Below, piece after piece: positions 26,934-35,195 of a DNA stretch of 63,314 bases (positions are counted from its first letter, which is position 1; the number at the start of each line of letters is the position of its first letter). The stretch comes from Hyphomicrobiaceae bacterium (GTDB lineage: Bacteria; Pseudomonadota; Alphaproteobacteria; Rhizobiales; Hyphomicrobiaceae). The notes below the pieces were generated by a model. It searched no databases. It saw nothing but the letters and a program-made list of their open reading frames with translations, and had not been told where the DNA came from. The DNA lies in the NCBI GenBank assembly GCA_023384095.1, contig JAHDXT010000018.1:1-63314 (forward strand), written 5' to 3'. Position numbers and translations under genes: made by a program.

Positions 26934-27584
26934 GTGTTCTACGAGACGGCGGACAACAGGCACGGGCTGAGGCACGACCCCTGGAAGGCGCTGGTGGTGC
27001 CGCGGCCCATCGGCTGGATCTCCAGCGTGAGCAAGGCCGGCGTGTGCAATCTAGCGCCCTACAGCTTCTTCAACGCCATGAGCGACAAGCCGAACTACGT
27101 CGTGTTCGGCTCCGGCGGCCGCAAGGACAGCGTGCGCAATATCGAGGAGACGGGGGAGTTCGTCTGCTCGCTGGCGACCTGGGACCTGCGCTACAGGATG
27201 AACACGACCTCCGCAGCGGTCCCCGGCGGCGTCGACGAGTTCCCGCTGGCCGGGCTCACGGCGGCTGCCTCGCGGATCGTCAGGCCACCGCGCGTCAAGG
27301 AGAGCCCCGTCGCGCTCGAGTGCCGGCACTGGAGGACGGTCGAGCTGCCGGACGCCGACGGCAACGGCGCCAACCATTTCGTGGTGTTCGGCCGCGTGGT
27401 CGGCATCCACATCGACGACCGTTTCATCAAGGACGGCCTCGTCGACACCGCCGCCATGCGCCCCATCGCCCGCCTCGGATACATGGACTACGCCGTCGTC
27501 ACGCCCGGGACGGTGTTCACCATCCAGCGACCGAAGGTGGACGCGGACGGCAATCTCGTAGAGGCGAAGGGGGCGGCGGAATGA
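26934..27584 (+). CDS. flavin reductase family protein
   Basis: 216 residues of the FMN-binding split-barrel fold. Conserved parts are PWKALVVPRPIGWISSVSKAGVCNLAPYSFFNAMSDKP and FVCSLATWDLRYRMNTTS. It probably binds FMN and reduces flavin or acts as a related oxidoreductase. The GTG at 26934 has AGGAG 6 bases upstream; a GTG at 26910 would overlap the nitroreductase stop. Tandem position with the nitroreductase suggests an operon for two FMN enzymes. Confidence 0.88.
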   Translation: MFYETADNRHGLRHDPWKALVVPRPIGWISSVSKAGVCNLAPYSFFNAMSDKPNYVVFGSGGRKDSVRNIEETGEFVCSLATWDLRYRMNTTSAAVPGGVDEFPLAGLTAAASRIVRPPRVKESPVALECRHWRTVELPDADGNGANHFVVFGRVVGIHIDDRFIKDGLVDTAAMRPIARLGYMDYAVVTPGTVFTIQRPKVDADGNLVEAKGAAE

Positions 27585-27615
27585 GGGGGCGGCGCCTGCA
27601 CCGGAGCTTGAAGCC

Positions 27616-28368
27616 TCACACCACCGCTCTCACGAGCAGATAGCCCCCGAGCAGCAAGAGTCCGACGAAGAACCAGCGGCGGAACACGGCGGGCAGGAGC
27701 TGCTGACGGAGCGCCTGACCGAGCCACATGCCGGCGCCCGCGACGCCGAGCGCGGCGAACGCCGGGCCGGCGATGGCAACGTCGAAAGCGCCCGCCTGAG
27801 CGACGTTGACGGAGAGGGCGAGCGTCGAAACGGTGAACGACAGCCCGAGCGCCTGGACGAGGTCCTCTTTCTCGAGGCCGATGGCCTGCAGATAGGGCAC
27901 GGCCGGGATCACGAAAACGCCTGTCGCAGCCGTGATCAAACCCGTGATCGCGCCCGTCAACGGCCCATAGAGCGCCTCCCGGCGTTTCGCGACGACGAGG
28001 CGGACGGCGGCGAGACCAGTCAGCGCGTAGGCGGCGAGTGCGATGCCGAGCAGCGCCGTCCCGAAGCGCGCGTGGGCGCCGGTCATCAGCCCCATGCCGG
28101 CCCAGGTGCCGACGCACACTGCGAGCATCATCGGCCACAGCCGGCCTACAATCCCGGTCAGCGAGGGTCCGGCGACCATCTGCCAGACGTTGGTCAGCAG
28201 CGACGGCACGATGAGCAGCGCCGCCGCTTCCACCGGCGGCATGACGATGGCCAGCAGCCCCATCGAGATGGTCGGCAGACCGAGGCCGATGACGCCTTTG
28301 ATGAACCCGGCGAGCGCGAACACGAAGCCGGTGAAGATCAGGGTCCCGTCGAGCATGGCGGGCAACAT
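27616..28368 (-). CDS. TSUP family (TauE/SafE) permease
   Basis: 250 residues, about eight hydrophobic segments. The repeat starts GFIKGVIGLGLPTISMGLLA and GAITGLITAATGVFVIPAVPYLQAIGL are typical of TSUP permeases. Likely a small-anion exporter in the inner membrane, substrate unknown. Two starts are close together (28368 and 28356). It sits 44 bases after the Popeye-type gene on the same strand and converges with the flavin reductase gene. Confidence 0.88.
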   Translation of the reverse strand: MLPAMLDGTLIFTGFVFALAGFIKGVIGLGLPTISMGLLAIVMPPVEAAALLIVPSLLTNVWQMVAGPSLTGIVGRLWPMMLAVCVGTWAGMGLMTGAHARFGTALLGIALAAYALTGLAAVRLVVAKRREALYGPLTGAITGLITAATGVFVIPAVPYLQAIGLEKEDLVQALGLSFTVSTLALSVNVAQAGAFDVAIAGPAFAALGVAGAGMWLGQALRQQLLPAVFRRWFFVGLLLLGGYLLVRAVV

Positions 28369-28412
28369 GGTCCAGCCGCCCGCGGCGGGCAACGCTGGAA
28401 GACGCGGGGCGC

Positions 28413-29135
28413 CTATGCAGTCGCGACCTGGGCCATGGCCCCTTTGCGCCGGACTGGTGCATCCACGACGCCCGAGCCGACCGCGACCTTGCGGGCCATG
28501 TCCCTGGCGATGAGGGCTTCGACGGCCAGCTTGAGCCTCGTGCGGCGCTTCATCTCCTGCACGAGACGGACGCGGGGCCATTCGACGAGCCGCGTGCCTG
28601 CCGAGGCCCAGACCGTCGCCGAGGCCGGGGCGTCGAGAACCAGCGACACCTCGCCGATGAAGTGCCGCGGCGCGATGCGGAACCGCGGTGAAGAGCTCTT
28701 TTCGATCTCGACATCGCCGTCGATCACGTAGAGAAGCCTGTCCGGGACCTGACCCGCCACGGTCAGGATCTCGTCCGCCGGCAAGGTGCGGACCCGCCCG
28801 AACCGCATCAGGGAACGGAAGTCGCCCGGTTCCAGCCCGCCGAGCATGTCGTGCAGCGCCACCTGATCGGCCGGGATCATGCGGGCCGACCGGCTCAGCA
28901 TGAGAAGCGTCAGGCCGAAGATGTTGGCCAGTGCAATGGCCGTCGTCGCCACCATGGCCTCCCAGAGCGGGGTTGCCGCCGCCACGGCGTAGTAGGTGAG
29001 ATAGAGGCCGGACCCCAACAGGAGAAAGATGCGCAGGACGATCTGCGTCCGGAAGAGCAGGCCGGCGGCCTGTGTCGCGGCGGCGAGATAGACGATACTG
29101 CCCGGCTGAGAGACGAATTCGATGAAAGCGCTCAA
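28413..29135 (-). CDS. Popeye-type membrane protein with a cyclic-nucleotide-binding-like domain
   Basis: About 240 residues. Three hydrophobic helices (SIVYLAAATQAAGLLF, IVLRIFLLLGSGLYLTYY, AMVATTAIALANIFGL) are followed by a cNMP-binding-like beta barrel (LMRFGRVRTLPADEILTVAGQVPDRLLYVIDGDVEIE, then FIGEVSLVLDAPASATVWA). This is the layout of the Popeye family, whose animal members bind cAMP. The phosphate-binding Arg of classical cNMP sites is not evident, which also fits Popeye proteins. The start is uncertain: TTG 29135 gives a compact N-terminus, and the frame stays open to a TTG near 29204. Confidence 0.8.
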   Translation of the reverse strand: MSAFIEFVSQPGSIVYLAAATQAAGLLFRTQIVLRIFLLLGSGLYLTYYAVAAATPLWEAMVATTAIALANIFGLTLLMLSRSARMIPADQVALHDMLGGLEPGDFRSLMRFGRVRTLPADEILTVAGQVPDRLLYVIDGDVEIEKSSSPRFRIAPRHFIGEVSLVLDAPASATVWASAGTRLVEWPRVRLVQEMKRRTRLKLAVEALIARDMARKVAVGSGVVDAPVRRKGAMAQVATA

Positions 29136-29237
29136 GAACCCGCCCCCGGGAGATCGGCATGCCTGCGACAGGCAAGTCTTACCAATGCGACGACTAGGGA
29201 GCAACGGCTTCCGCCCTGTCCCCCGGCACGCATCTCG

Positions 29238-30119
29238 CTAATCCCTGCCCGCCACCCCGGCCCTCTCCAGCAGGCGCTTCGCCCGCGTCAGGTGCGGGCG
29301 GTCGTACATCTGGCCGTTGAGCGAGATGACGCCGGCCTCGGGCGAGGCGGCGAACATGGCGACGATGCCGCGGGCGCGCTCGATCTCGCGCTGGCTCGGC
29401 GTGAAGGCGGCGTTGATGATCTCCACCTGGTCGGGATGAATGGCGAGCTTGCCGGTGAACCCGTCGCGCGCGGCCGCCGCCGCCTCCGCTCTCAGCCCGT
29501 CCTGGTCGCGGAAGTCGATGAACACGGTGTCGATCGGCTGCGCGCCGGCGGCCACCGCCGTGAACAGGCACAGATCGCGCGCCAGCCGGTAGGGCGAGGT
29601 GAAGGCGCCGCCCGCCTCCCGCGTGGCGGCAGAGCCGACTTCCGCCGAAAGGTCCTCCGCACCCCAGGTCAGCGCCTCGAGGCGCGTGCTCGCATCGACG
29701 AACGAGCCCATGTTGAGCAGGCACACCGGCAGCTCGGTCGCGATCGCCGCGATGCGCGTCGCGCCCTGCACCAGCCCGGCGCGCTCCTCCCCGTGGCCCA
29801 GCGCCAGCGACAGGCGGTGCACGTCCTCGCCCGAGCGCGGCTTCGGCAGCATGATGCCGTCCGGGCCCGCGGGCACGACGCCGTCGAGATCGGCGCTCCA
29901 GTCCTCCGTCGCCAGGCTGTTGATGCGGACGTAGAGACGCGGCCGCCGTTCCCGCGGCTTGACCGAGGCGATGAAGTCGCGGGTCATCTCGCGGGCAGCC
30001 GCCTTGCGGTCGGCCGTGACCGAGTCCTCGAGGTCGAGGATCAGGGCGTCGGCGCCAGCCGCCAGCGCCTTGGCGATCTTGCGGTCGCTGTCGCCGGGTA
30101 CGAACAGGAGTGAGCGCAT
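29238..30119 (-). CDS. HpcH/CitE-family CoA ester lyase
   Basis: 293 residues. MRSLLFVPGDSDRKIAKALAAGADALILDLEDSV is the standard start of the citrate-lyase-beta/malyl-CoA lyase family, with the metal-binding Glu/Asp in LDLEDSV and a later GAEDLSAEVG. It probably cleaves a malyl- or citramalyl-type CoA ester. The MaoC-type hydratase gene ends 4 bases upstream on the same strand, a pairing seen in CoA-ester pathways such as itaconate or mesaconate breakdown. The exact substrate cannot be read from sequence. Confidence 0.9.
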   Translation of the reverse strand: MRSLLFVPGDSDRKIAKALAAGADALILDLEDSVTADRKAAAREMTRDFIASVKPRERRPRLYVRINSLATEDWSADLDGVVPAGPDGIMLPKPRSGEDVHRLSLALGHGEERAGLVQGATRIAAIATELPVCLLNMGSFVDASTRLEALTWGAEDLSAEVGSAATREAGGAFTSPYRLARDLCLFTAVAAGAQPIDTVFIDFRDQDGLRAEAAAAARDGFTGKLAIHPDQVEIINAAFTPSQREIERARGIVAMFAASPEAGVISLNGQMYDRPHLTRAKRLLERAGVAGRD

Positions 30120-30123
30120 GGGT

Positions 30124-30582
30124 TCAGGTGTCCTCGGGCTTCTTGCGCATGAAAGCCTGGCGGCGGCACTCGGCCACCAGATCGCCGTGCTGGTTATAGG
30201 CGCGATGGTGGAGCTCCACGAGGCCGGCGTCGGGCCGCGAGCGGCTCTCGCGCTTGGCCAGCACTTCCGTCCTTACACGAATGGTATCGCCGTGGAACAC
30301 CGGCTTGCCGAACCTCACCTCGCTCATGCCGAGGTTGGCGATCGTCGTGCCGAGCGTCGTGTCCGAGACGGAAATGCCGATCATCAGGCCCAGCGTGAAC
30401 AGGCTGTTGACGAGCGGACGGCCCCACTCGGTGCCGGCCGCGAACTGGTGGTCGATGTGCAGCGGCTGCGGATTGAGGGTGAGACAGGAGAACAGCGTGT
30501 TGTCCATCTCCGTCACCGTGCGGCCGATGGCATGCTCGAACACGCGGCCGACCTCGAACTCCTCGTAATAGAGACCACGCAC
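30124..30582 (-). CDS. MaoC-like hydratase
   Basis: 152 residues, single hot-dog domain. The MaoC active-site pattern is present as LNPQPLHIDHQFAAGTEWGRPLVNSLFTLGL, with the catalytic His in HIDHQFA. It probably adds or removes water on an enoyl- or mesaconyl-type CoA ester. GGGAGG precedes the ATG. It lies directly upstream of the CoA ester lyase and 39 bases after the NAD kinase reading frame upstream, so the three may be one operon. Confidence 0.9.
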   Translation of the reverse strand: MRGLYYEEFEVGRVFEHAIGRTVTEMDNTLFSCLTLNPQPLHIDHQFAAGTEWGRPLVNSLFTLGLMIGISVSDTTLGTTIANLGMSEVRFGKPVFHGDTIRVRTEVLAKRESRSRPDAGLVELHHRAYNQHGDLVAECRRQAFMRKKPEDT

Positions 30583-30621
30583 GGCAGCCCTCCCTGGTGA
30601 ATGCGCGGACGGCTTGCGCCG

Positions 30622-31404
30622 TCAGTAGCGGAACTGCTCCGACAGGATGCGCTCGTCGAGACTGTGGCCCGGATCGAACATCATGAACAGCTCGATCGAG
30701 CGCGCTTCCTCTACGGCGACGCTGACCACGGAGCGCGTCTCGGAGTGATCGGCCACGGCGCTGACCGGCCGCTTGTCCGCCTCCAAAACGTCGATGAGGA
30801 TATTGGCTGCGTTGGGCAGCAGCGCGCCCCGCCAGCGGCGCGGCCGGAACGGACTGATGGGCGTCAGCGCCAGCAGCGGCGCGTCGATCGGCAGGATGGG
30901 CCCGTAGGCGGACAGGTTGTAGGCCGTCGAGCCGGCGGGCGTCGCGACCAGCACGCCGTCGCAGATGAGCTCGTCGAGCCGCACCTTGCCGTCGATCGAG
31001 ATGCGCAGCTTCGCGGCCTGATGCGTCTGCCGGAACAGCGACACCTCGTTGATCGCCAGCTCCGCGTGGACCGCGCCGTTGATGTCGCACGCCGACATGG
31101 CCAGCGGATGAATGCGGCTGACCTCGGCGCCATCGAGCCGGGCGAGCAGGTCGTCCTCGCGGTACTCGTTCATGAGGAACCCGACCGAGCCGCGGTTCAT
31201 TCCATAGATCGGGATGCGGTCGGTAAGATGCCTGTGCAGCGTCTGCAGCATGAGCCCGTCACCGCCGAGCGCCACGATGGCGTCGGCCGTCTGCGGCGGC
31301 CTGTTGCCGTACTGCTCCACCAGCCGCGCCAGAGCCTGCTGCGCTTCCGGATGGTCGCTCGCGACGAACGCGATCCTCTCGAATTTCCGCTTCGGCTTTG
31401 GCAT
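30622..31404 (-). CDS. nadK: NAD kinase
   Basis: 260 residues. It phosphorylates NAD to NADP. Family motifs are complete: [17 protein letters not shown] (GGDG), NEVSLFR, and [26 protein letters not shown] 31404 begins [16 protein letters not shown], the usual alphaproteobacterial N-terminus; the frame is open far upstream but lacks support. It is divergent from cutA with a 63-base gap and lies upstream of the MaoC/CitE pair. Confidence 0.96.
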   Translation of the reverse strand: MPKPKRKFERIAFVASDHPEAQQALARLVEQYGNRPPQTADAIVALGGDGLMLQTLHRHLTDRIPIYGMNRGSVGFLMNEYREDDLLARLDGAEVSRIHPLAMSACDINGAVHAELAINEVSLFRQTHQAAKLRISIDGKVRLDELICDGVLVATPAGSTAYNLSAYGPILPIDAPLLALTPISPFRPRRWRGALLPNAANILIDVLEADKRPVSAVADHSETRSVVSVAVEEARSIELFMMFDPGHSLDERILSEQFRY

Positions 31405-31467
31405 GGTTGATCTGAATGGTCCTGGGCAGGCCGGCAGGTACGCCCGGCTCGGCGGAGGCTCGCTCAA

Positions 31468-31812
31468 GTGCAGGAAAACGACAAGGCCGTTCTCATCTAC
31501 TCGACCTTCCCGACCAAGGAGGCGGCCGAGGAGGCCGGGGGCCGCCTCGTAGACCAGGCCCTTGCTGCCTGCGTCAACATCTGGCCGGGCATGACCTCGA
31601 TCTATCTCTGGCAGGGCGAGCGCCACCGCGATTCCGAAGCCGTCATGGTGATCAAGACCCGCGCGGGGCTCGCCGACGCGGCGATCGCCGAGGCCAAGCG
31701 CCATCACCCGTACACCAATCCGGCCTTTCTGGTGCTGCCGGTGGAGTCCGGCGCACCCGATTTCCTGCGCTGGATCGGCGAGCAGACGCAGCGGCCGGCC
31801 GGGCAGCGCTGA
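31468..31812 (+). CDS. cutA: divalent-cation tolerance protein CutA
   Basis: 114 residues of the small trimeric CutA1 fold. [43 protein letters not shown] is nearly diagnostic. CutA was linked to copper tolerance in E. coli, but its real function is unclear. The GTG start has GGAGG about 9 bases upstream. It is followed by KDPG aldolase after 35 bases. Confidence 0.93.
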   Translation: MQENDKAVLIYSTFPTKEAAEEAGGRLVDQALAACVNIWPGMTSIYLWQGERHRDSEAVMVIKTRAGLADAAIAEAKRHHPYTNPAFLVLPVESGAPDFLRWIGEQTQRPAGQR

Positions 31813-31847
31813 TGGTAGAGCCCGAAGGCAAGCGTTCGAGAGGCAGC

Positions 31848-32495
31848 ATGCAGCACAACCTCAATCCCCGCCTGGCCGAAGAGCTTCGCTCCGTTGCGGT
31901 CGTCCCCGTCCTCACCATCGAGCATGAGGAGACCGCGGCGCCGCTGGCGCGAGCGCTGGTCGCGGGCGGCTTGCGCGTCCTCGAGGTGACGCTGCGCACG
32001 CCGGCCGCACTGGCGGGACTCGGCCGGATCGCCAGGGACGTGCCCGAAGCCGTCGTGGGCGCGGGCACCGTGCTCACCCCCGCGCAGGCCCAGCAGGCGA
32101 TCGCCGCCGGCGCGCGGTTCCTCGTCTCGCCCGGCATGACGCCGCGCCTCGTCGAAGCGGCCGAGGCGTGGCCCGTCCCCTTCCTCCCCGGGGCCGCCAC
32201 GCCCTCCGAGGCGATGGCGCTCTCCGATCTCGGCTACCGGGTGCTCAAGTTCTTCCCCGCCGAACCCTCGGGAGGCGTCGCGGCGCTGAAAGCGCTGGCG
32301 GCACCGCTGCGGGAAATCGCGTTCTGTCCGACCGGCGGCATCGACCTCGACAGGGCCCGCAGCTATCTTGCGTTGCCTAACGTGGCCACGGTCGGCGGCT
32401 CGTGGGTCGCCCCTGCGGCGGCGATCACGGCGGGCGATTGGGCCACGATCACGCAGCTCGCCCGCGAGGCGGCAGCCCTGCGCCTGTCGCGCTGA
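31848..32495 (+). CDS. eda: KDPG aldolase
   Basis: 215 residues. It splits 2-keto-3-deoxy-6-phosphogluconate into pyruvate and glyceraldehyde 3-phosphate in the Entner-Doudoroff pathway. The catalytic Glu lies in VLEVTLRTP, and the Schiff-base Lys in [21 protein letters not shown] and FCPTGGI also fit. ATG 31848 has GAGAGG 5 bases upstream and gives the family length; ATG 31812 would overlap the cutA stop. It faces the sugar kinase at 32686-33648, which could supply its substrate. Confidence 0.94.
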   Translation: MQHNLNPRLAEELRSVAVVPVLTIEHEETAAPLARALVAGGLRVLEVTLRTPAALAGLGRIARDVPEAVVGAGTVLTPAQAQQAIAAGARFLVSPGMTPRLVEAAEAWPVPFLPGAATPSEAMALSDLGYRVLKFFPAEPSGGVAALKALAAPLREIAFCPTGGIDLDRARSYLALPNVATVGGSWVAPAAAITAGDWATITQLAREAAALRLSR

Positions 32496-32542
32496 CCCGG
32501 AGACGGAAGCATCTTTCGGGAATCCTTGCTTTGTCCGTGAAT

Positions 32543-32570
32543 GGGGTCAGACCCTGGCGGGTCTGACCCC
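32543..32570. repeat. 12-bp perfect hairpin
   Basis: GGGGTCAGACCC, a TGGC loop, and GGGTCTGACCCC. No T-run follows on either strand, so it is a REP-like palindrome rather than a standard terminator. It lies between the convergent eda and sugar kinase genes. Confidence 0.75.
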
Positions 32571-32626
32571 CGAGCGGAACGGAGCACCGCCCGATGAAGC
32601 GGCTCAGCATCCGGCTGTATCCCAGC

Positions 32627-32694
32627 CCTCGTCCGCTGGAACGGGAGAATAGGCGTGAACTGATATGCTTCGATTCAAGTCGAGCTCACTCGAG
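32627..32694. repeat. dispersed element, copy 2 (partner at 254-322)
   Basis: Same layout as the copy at 254-322, including GGGAGAATAGGCG and CTGATATGCTTCGATT. Its right end overlaps the last codons of the sugar kinase gene (stop at 32686-32688), so the element supplies that protein's final residues. Confidence 0.65.
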
Positions 32695-33648
32695 GACTTG
32701 CCCAGAGGACTTGCCCAGCACCGCCGCCGTCGCGTCGGTGGGTACGATGGCGCCGCGGTGCTGGATGACGACGGCGGCCAGCCGGTTGCCGCAATCAGCA
32801 GCCTCGGCCGGCGGGACTCCGGACTTGCGTGCCGCAACGTAGGCCGCATTGAAGGAATCGCCGGCTGCCGTCGTATCGACAGGCACGATTGCGCTCCGGG
32901 CAGGCACGTGACGTTGCTCACCACCGTAGGAGACGTACGCGCCGGCAGCGCCCATCTTCACGACGACCTCGGGGATACCGAGGCCGTGCAGCCGCTGAGA
33001 CGTCGCCTCGGCGCCTGTGTCGCCCCACAGTGCCTGCTCGTCCTCGAGCGTCGGCAGGGCGATGTCGGCAAGACGCCAGAACCGCTCCAAGGTGCGCCCG
33101 ACCCGTTCGTGGTCGCCTCCCCAGCCGCGCGGCCTGTAGTTGCTGTCCATCGCGACCCGGGCGCCCGCGCCTTTTGCGGCCTCGAGCGCCGCCGCGAGGC
33201 GGTCGAGCCCGCGTGCGCTGTAGAGCGACAACGTCACGCCGGAGAAGTAGACGAGCGAGGCTCTGCGCAGCCCGTCGGCGATGCGGTCGGCTTCGGCTCC
33301 TTCGAACAGCTCGCGCGCCGGCGCGCGGTCGCGCCAGTACCAGAACGAGCGCTCTCCCTCGGGCGACGTCTCGATCAGGTAGAGGCCCGCGAGGCGGCCG
33401 GGAACCGTGGCGACGAGGTCGGTCTCGACATTCTCGCGCTTGGCCATGGCGATGATCCCGGCGCTGTAGGGGTCGTCGCCCAGCGCCGTCGCATAGGCGA
33501 CCTCCGCGCCGGCTCTGGCGAGGTAGACGGCCGTGTTGAACGTGTCGCCGCCATAGCCGAGGCTGAAACGCCCGTCGGGTCCGCGCGCGAGCTCCACCAT
33601 GCACTCGCCCACCGAGACGACGCGGCCGTTCCTCCAGGGCAGTGTCAT
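32686..33648 (-). CDS. kdgK: PfkB-family sugar kinase, probably 2-keto-3-deoxygluconate kinase
   Basis: 320 residues. The N-terminus VVSVGECMVELARGPDGRFSLGYGGDTFNTAVYLAR and the C-terminal VDTTAAGDSFNAAYVA are the two PfkB signatures. The second contains the catalytic Asp. The overall pattern matches KDG kinases, which make KDPG for the aldolase encoded on the facing strand (31848-32495). The product assignment is inferred from sequence and neighbour. ATG 33648 is chosen over an open frame that extends upstream without a good start. Confidence 0.88.
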   Translation of the reverse strand: MTLPWRNGRVVSVGECMVELARGPDGRFSLGYGGDTFNTAVYLARAGAEVAYATALGDDPYSAGIIAMAKRENVETDLVATVPGRLAGLYLIETSPEGERSFWYWRDRAPARELFEGAEADRIADGLRRASLVYFSGVTLSLYSARGLDRLAAALEAAKGAGARVAMDSNYRPRGWGGDHERVGRTLERFWRLADIALPTLEDEQALWGDTGAEATSQRLHGLGIPEVVVKMGAAGAYVSYGGEQRHVPARSAIVPVDTTAAGDSFNAAYVAARKSGVPPAEAADCGNRLAAVVIQHRGAIVPTDATAAVLGKSSGQVLE

Positions 33649-33850
33649 CGTCCGCCGGGTCTCGCTTGGCTCGTCGGGTCCATCCCTTAGTCGCGTGCTG
33701 GCGACGGTGCGCCTGCAGCAGGCCAGAGCCCTACCGCAACGGGTCGCGAAAGACCAGCTTGAACCCGCGGCGAAATTGGCATAGCCCGGAGCAGCGCTGC
33801 TGCGTTGCGCAACAGCCGGCAGCATCCCGCGTCTCGCCGAGAGGGCAGCC

Positions 33851-35173
33851 TTGAACATCTGCATGATTGGAGCCGGCTACGTGGGGCTCGTCTCCGCCGC
33901 CTGCTTTTCCGAGTTCGGCTGGACGGTCGCCTGCATCGACAAGGACCGCGACCGGGTCGAAAGCCTCAAGCGCGGCGAGGTGCCGATCTACGAGCCCGGC
34001 CTCGAGGCCTTGCTGCAGCGCAACCTCGCCGCGCGACGTCTGTCGTTCTCCAGCGAGCTCGGCCCGGCGGTCGCCTCGGCCGATCTGATCTTCCTCGCCG
34101 TCGGCACGCCGATGCGCCGCGGCGACGGGCACGCCGACCTGTCCTACGTCCACGCGGCGGTGGCCGAGATCGCGCCGCACCTGGCGGGTTTCACGGTGCT
34201 GACCACCAAATCGACGGTGCCGGTAGGCACCAGCCGCGAGATCGCGCGCCGGCTGAAACAGCTCCGGCCCGATGCCGACTTCGCCGTCTGCTCCAACCCG
34301 GAGTTCCTGCGCGAGGGATCGGCCATCCAGGACTTCACCCATCCCGACCGCGTGCTGGTCGGCTGCGAGGATGGTCGCGCCCGCGAGATCATGGAGCGGC
34401 TCTACAAGCCCCTGGCGCTGCGCAATGCGCCGATCATGTTCGTGAGCCCGGAGTCCGCCGAGCTCGCCAAGTATGCGGCCAACGCCTTCCTCGCGCTCAA
34501 GATCAGCTTCATCAACGAGATCGCGGACCTGTGCGAGGAGCTCGGAGCCGACGTGCAGGAGGTCGCCAGCGCCATCGGCAAGGACCGGCGCATCGGCGAC
34601 AAGTTCCTGCATCCGGGCCCCGGCTACGGCGGCTCGTGCTTCCCCAAGGACGTCTCCGCCCTCATCCGCACGGCCCGCGAGGCGCGCGCGCCGCTGTCCC
34701 TCGTCGAGCAGGTGCAGCGGGTGAACGACGAGCGCAAGATCGCCTTGGCGAGCCGCATCGAGCGGGCGGCGGGCGGCTCTGTGCGCGACAAGGTGATCGC
34801 AGTGCTCGGGCTGACCTTCAAGCCCAGCACCGACGACATGCGCGATGCCCCGAGTCTCGTGCTCGTTCCAATGCTGCAGGAGCGCGGAGCCGTGGTGCGC
34901 GCCTACGATCCGCAGGGGCGAAAGAGCGGGGAAGGCCTGCTGCCGAGCGTCGTGTGGTGCAACAGCGCGCTGGAAGCCGCAACCGCGGCAGACGTCGCCG
35001 TGGTGGTTACCGAGTGGAACGAGTTCCGCGCGCTCGATCTCGCAACCCTCAAGCGCGCCATGCGGGGCCAGGTGCTCGTCGACCTGCGCAACATCTATCA
35101 GCCGCTCGACGCCGCCGGCGAAGGGTTCCGATACACCAGCATCGGCAGGCCGAACGGATCACGGCAGGACTGA
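33851..35173 (+). CDS. ugd: UDP-glucose 6-dehydrogenase
   Basis: 440 residues. It oxidises UDP-glucose to UDP-glucuronate with two NAD+. NICMIGAGYVGLVSAACFSEFG is the NAD-binding start. The catalytic Cys is in PGPGYGGSCFPKD, and FVSPESAELAKYAANAFLALKISFINE and VLGLTFKPSTDDMRDAPS complete the family pattern. The start is a TTG with GAGGG just upstream. UDP-glucuronate would feed surface polysaccharide synthesis. No polysaccharide cluster is adjacent. Confidence 0.96.
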   Translation: MNICMIGAGYVGLVSAACFSEFGWTVACIDKDRDRVESLKRGEVPIYEPGLEALLQRNLAARRLSFSSELGPAVASADLIFLAVGTPMRRGDGHADLSYVHAAVAEIAPHLAGFTVLTTKSTVPVGTSREIARRLKQLRPDADFAVCSNPEFLREGSAIQDFTHPDRVLVGCEDGRAREIMERLYKPLALRNAPIMFVSPESAELAKYAANAFLALKISFINEIADLCEELGADVQEVASAIGKDRRIGDKFLHPGPGYGGSCFPKDVSALIRTAREARAPLSLVEQVQRVNDERKIALASRIERAAGGSVRDKVIAVLGLTFKPSTDDMRDAPSLVLVPMLQERGAVVRAYDPQGRKSGEGLLPSVVWCNSALEAATAADVAVVVTEWNEFRALDLATLKRAMRGQVLVDLRNIYQPLDAAGEGFRYTSIGRPNGSRQD

Positions 35174-35195
35174 ATCGGCCGCGAGCCTGGCGCCG

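Noticed and set aside
32543-32570. Rho-independent terminator for eda
   Set aside because: The 12-base stem is perfect, but neither strand has a T-run after it, so it was recorded as a palindromic repeat.
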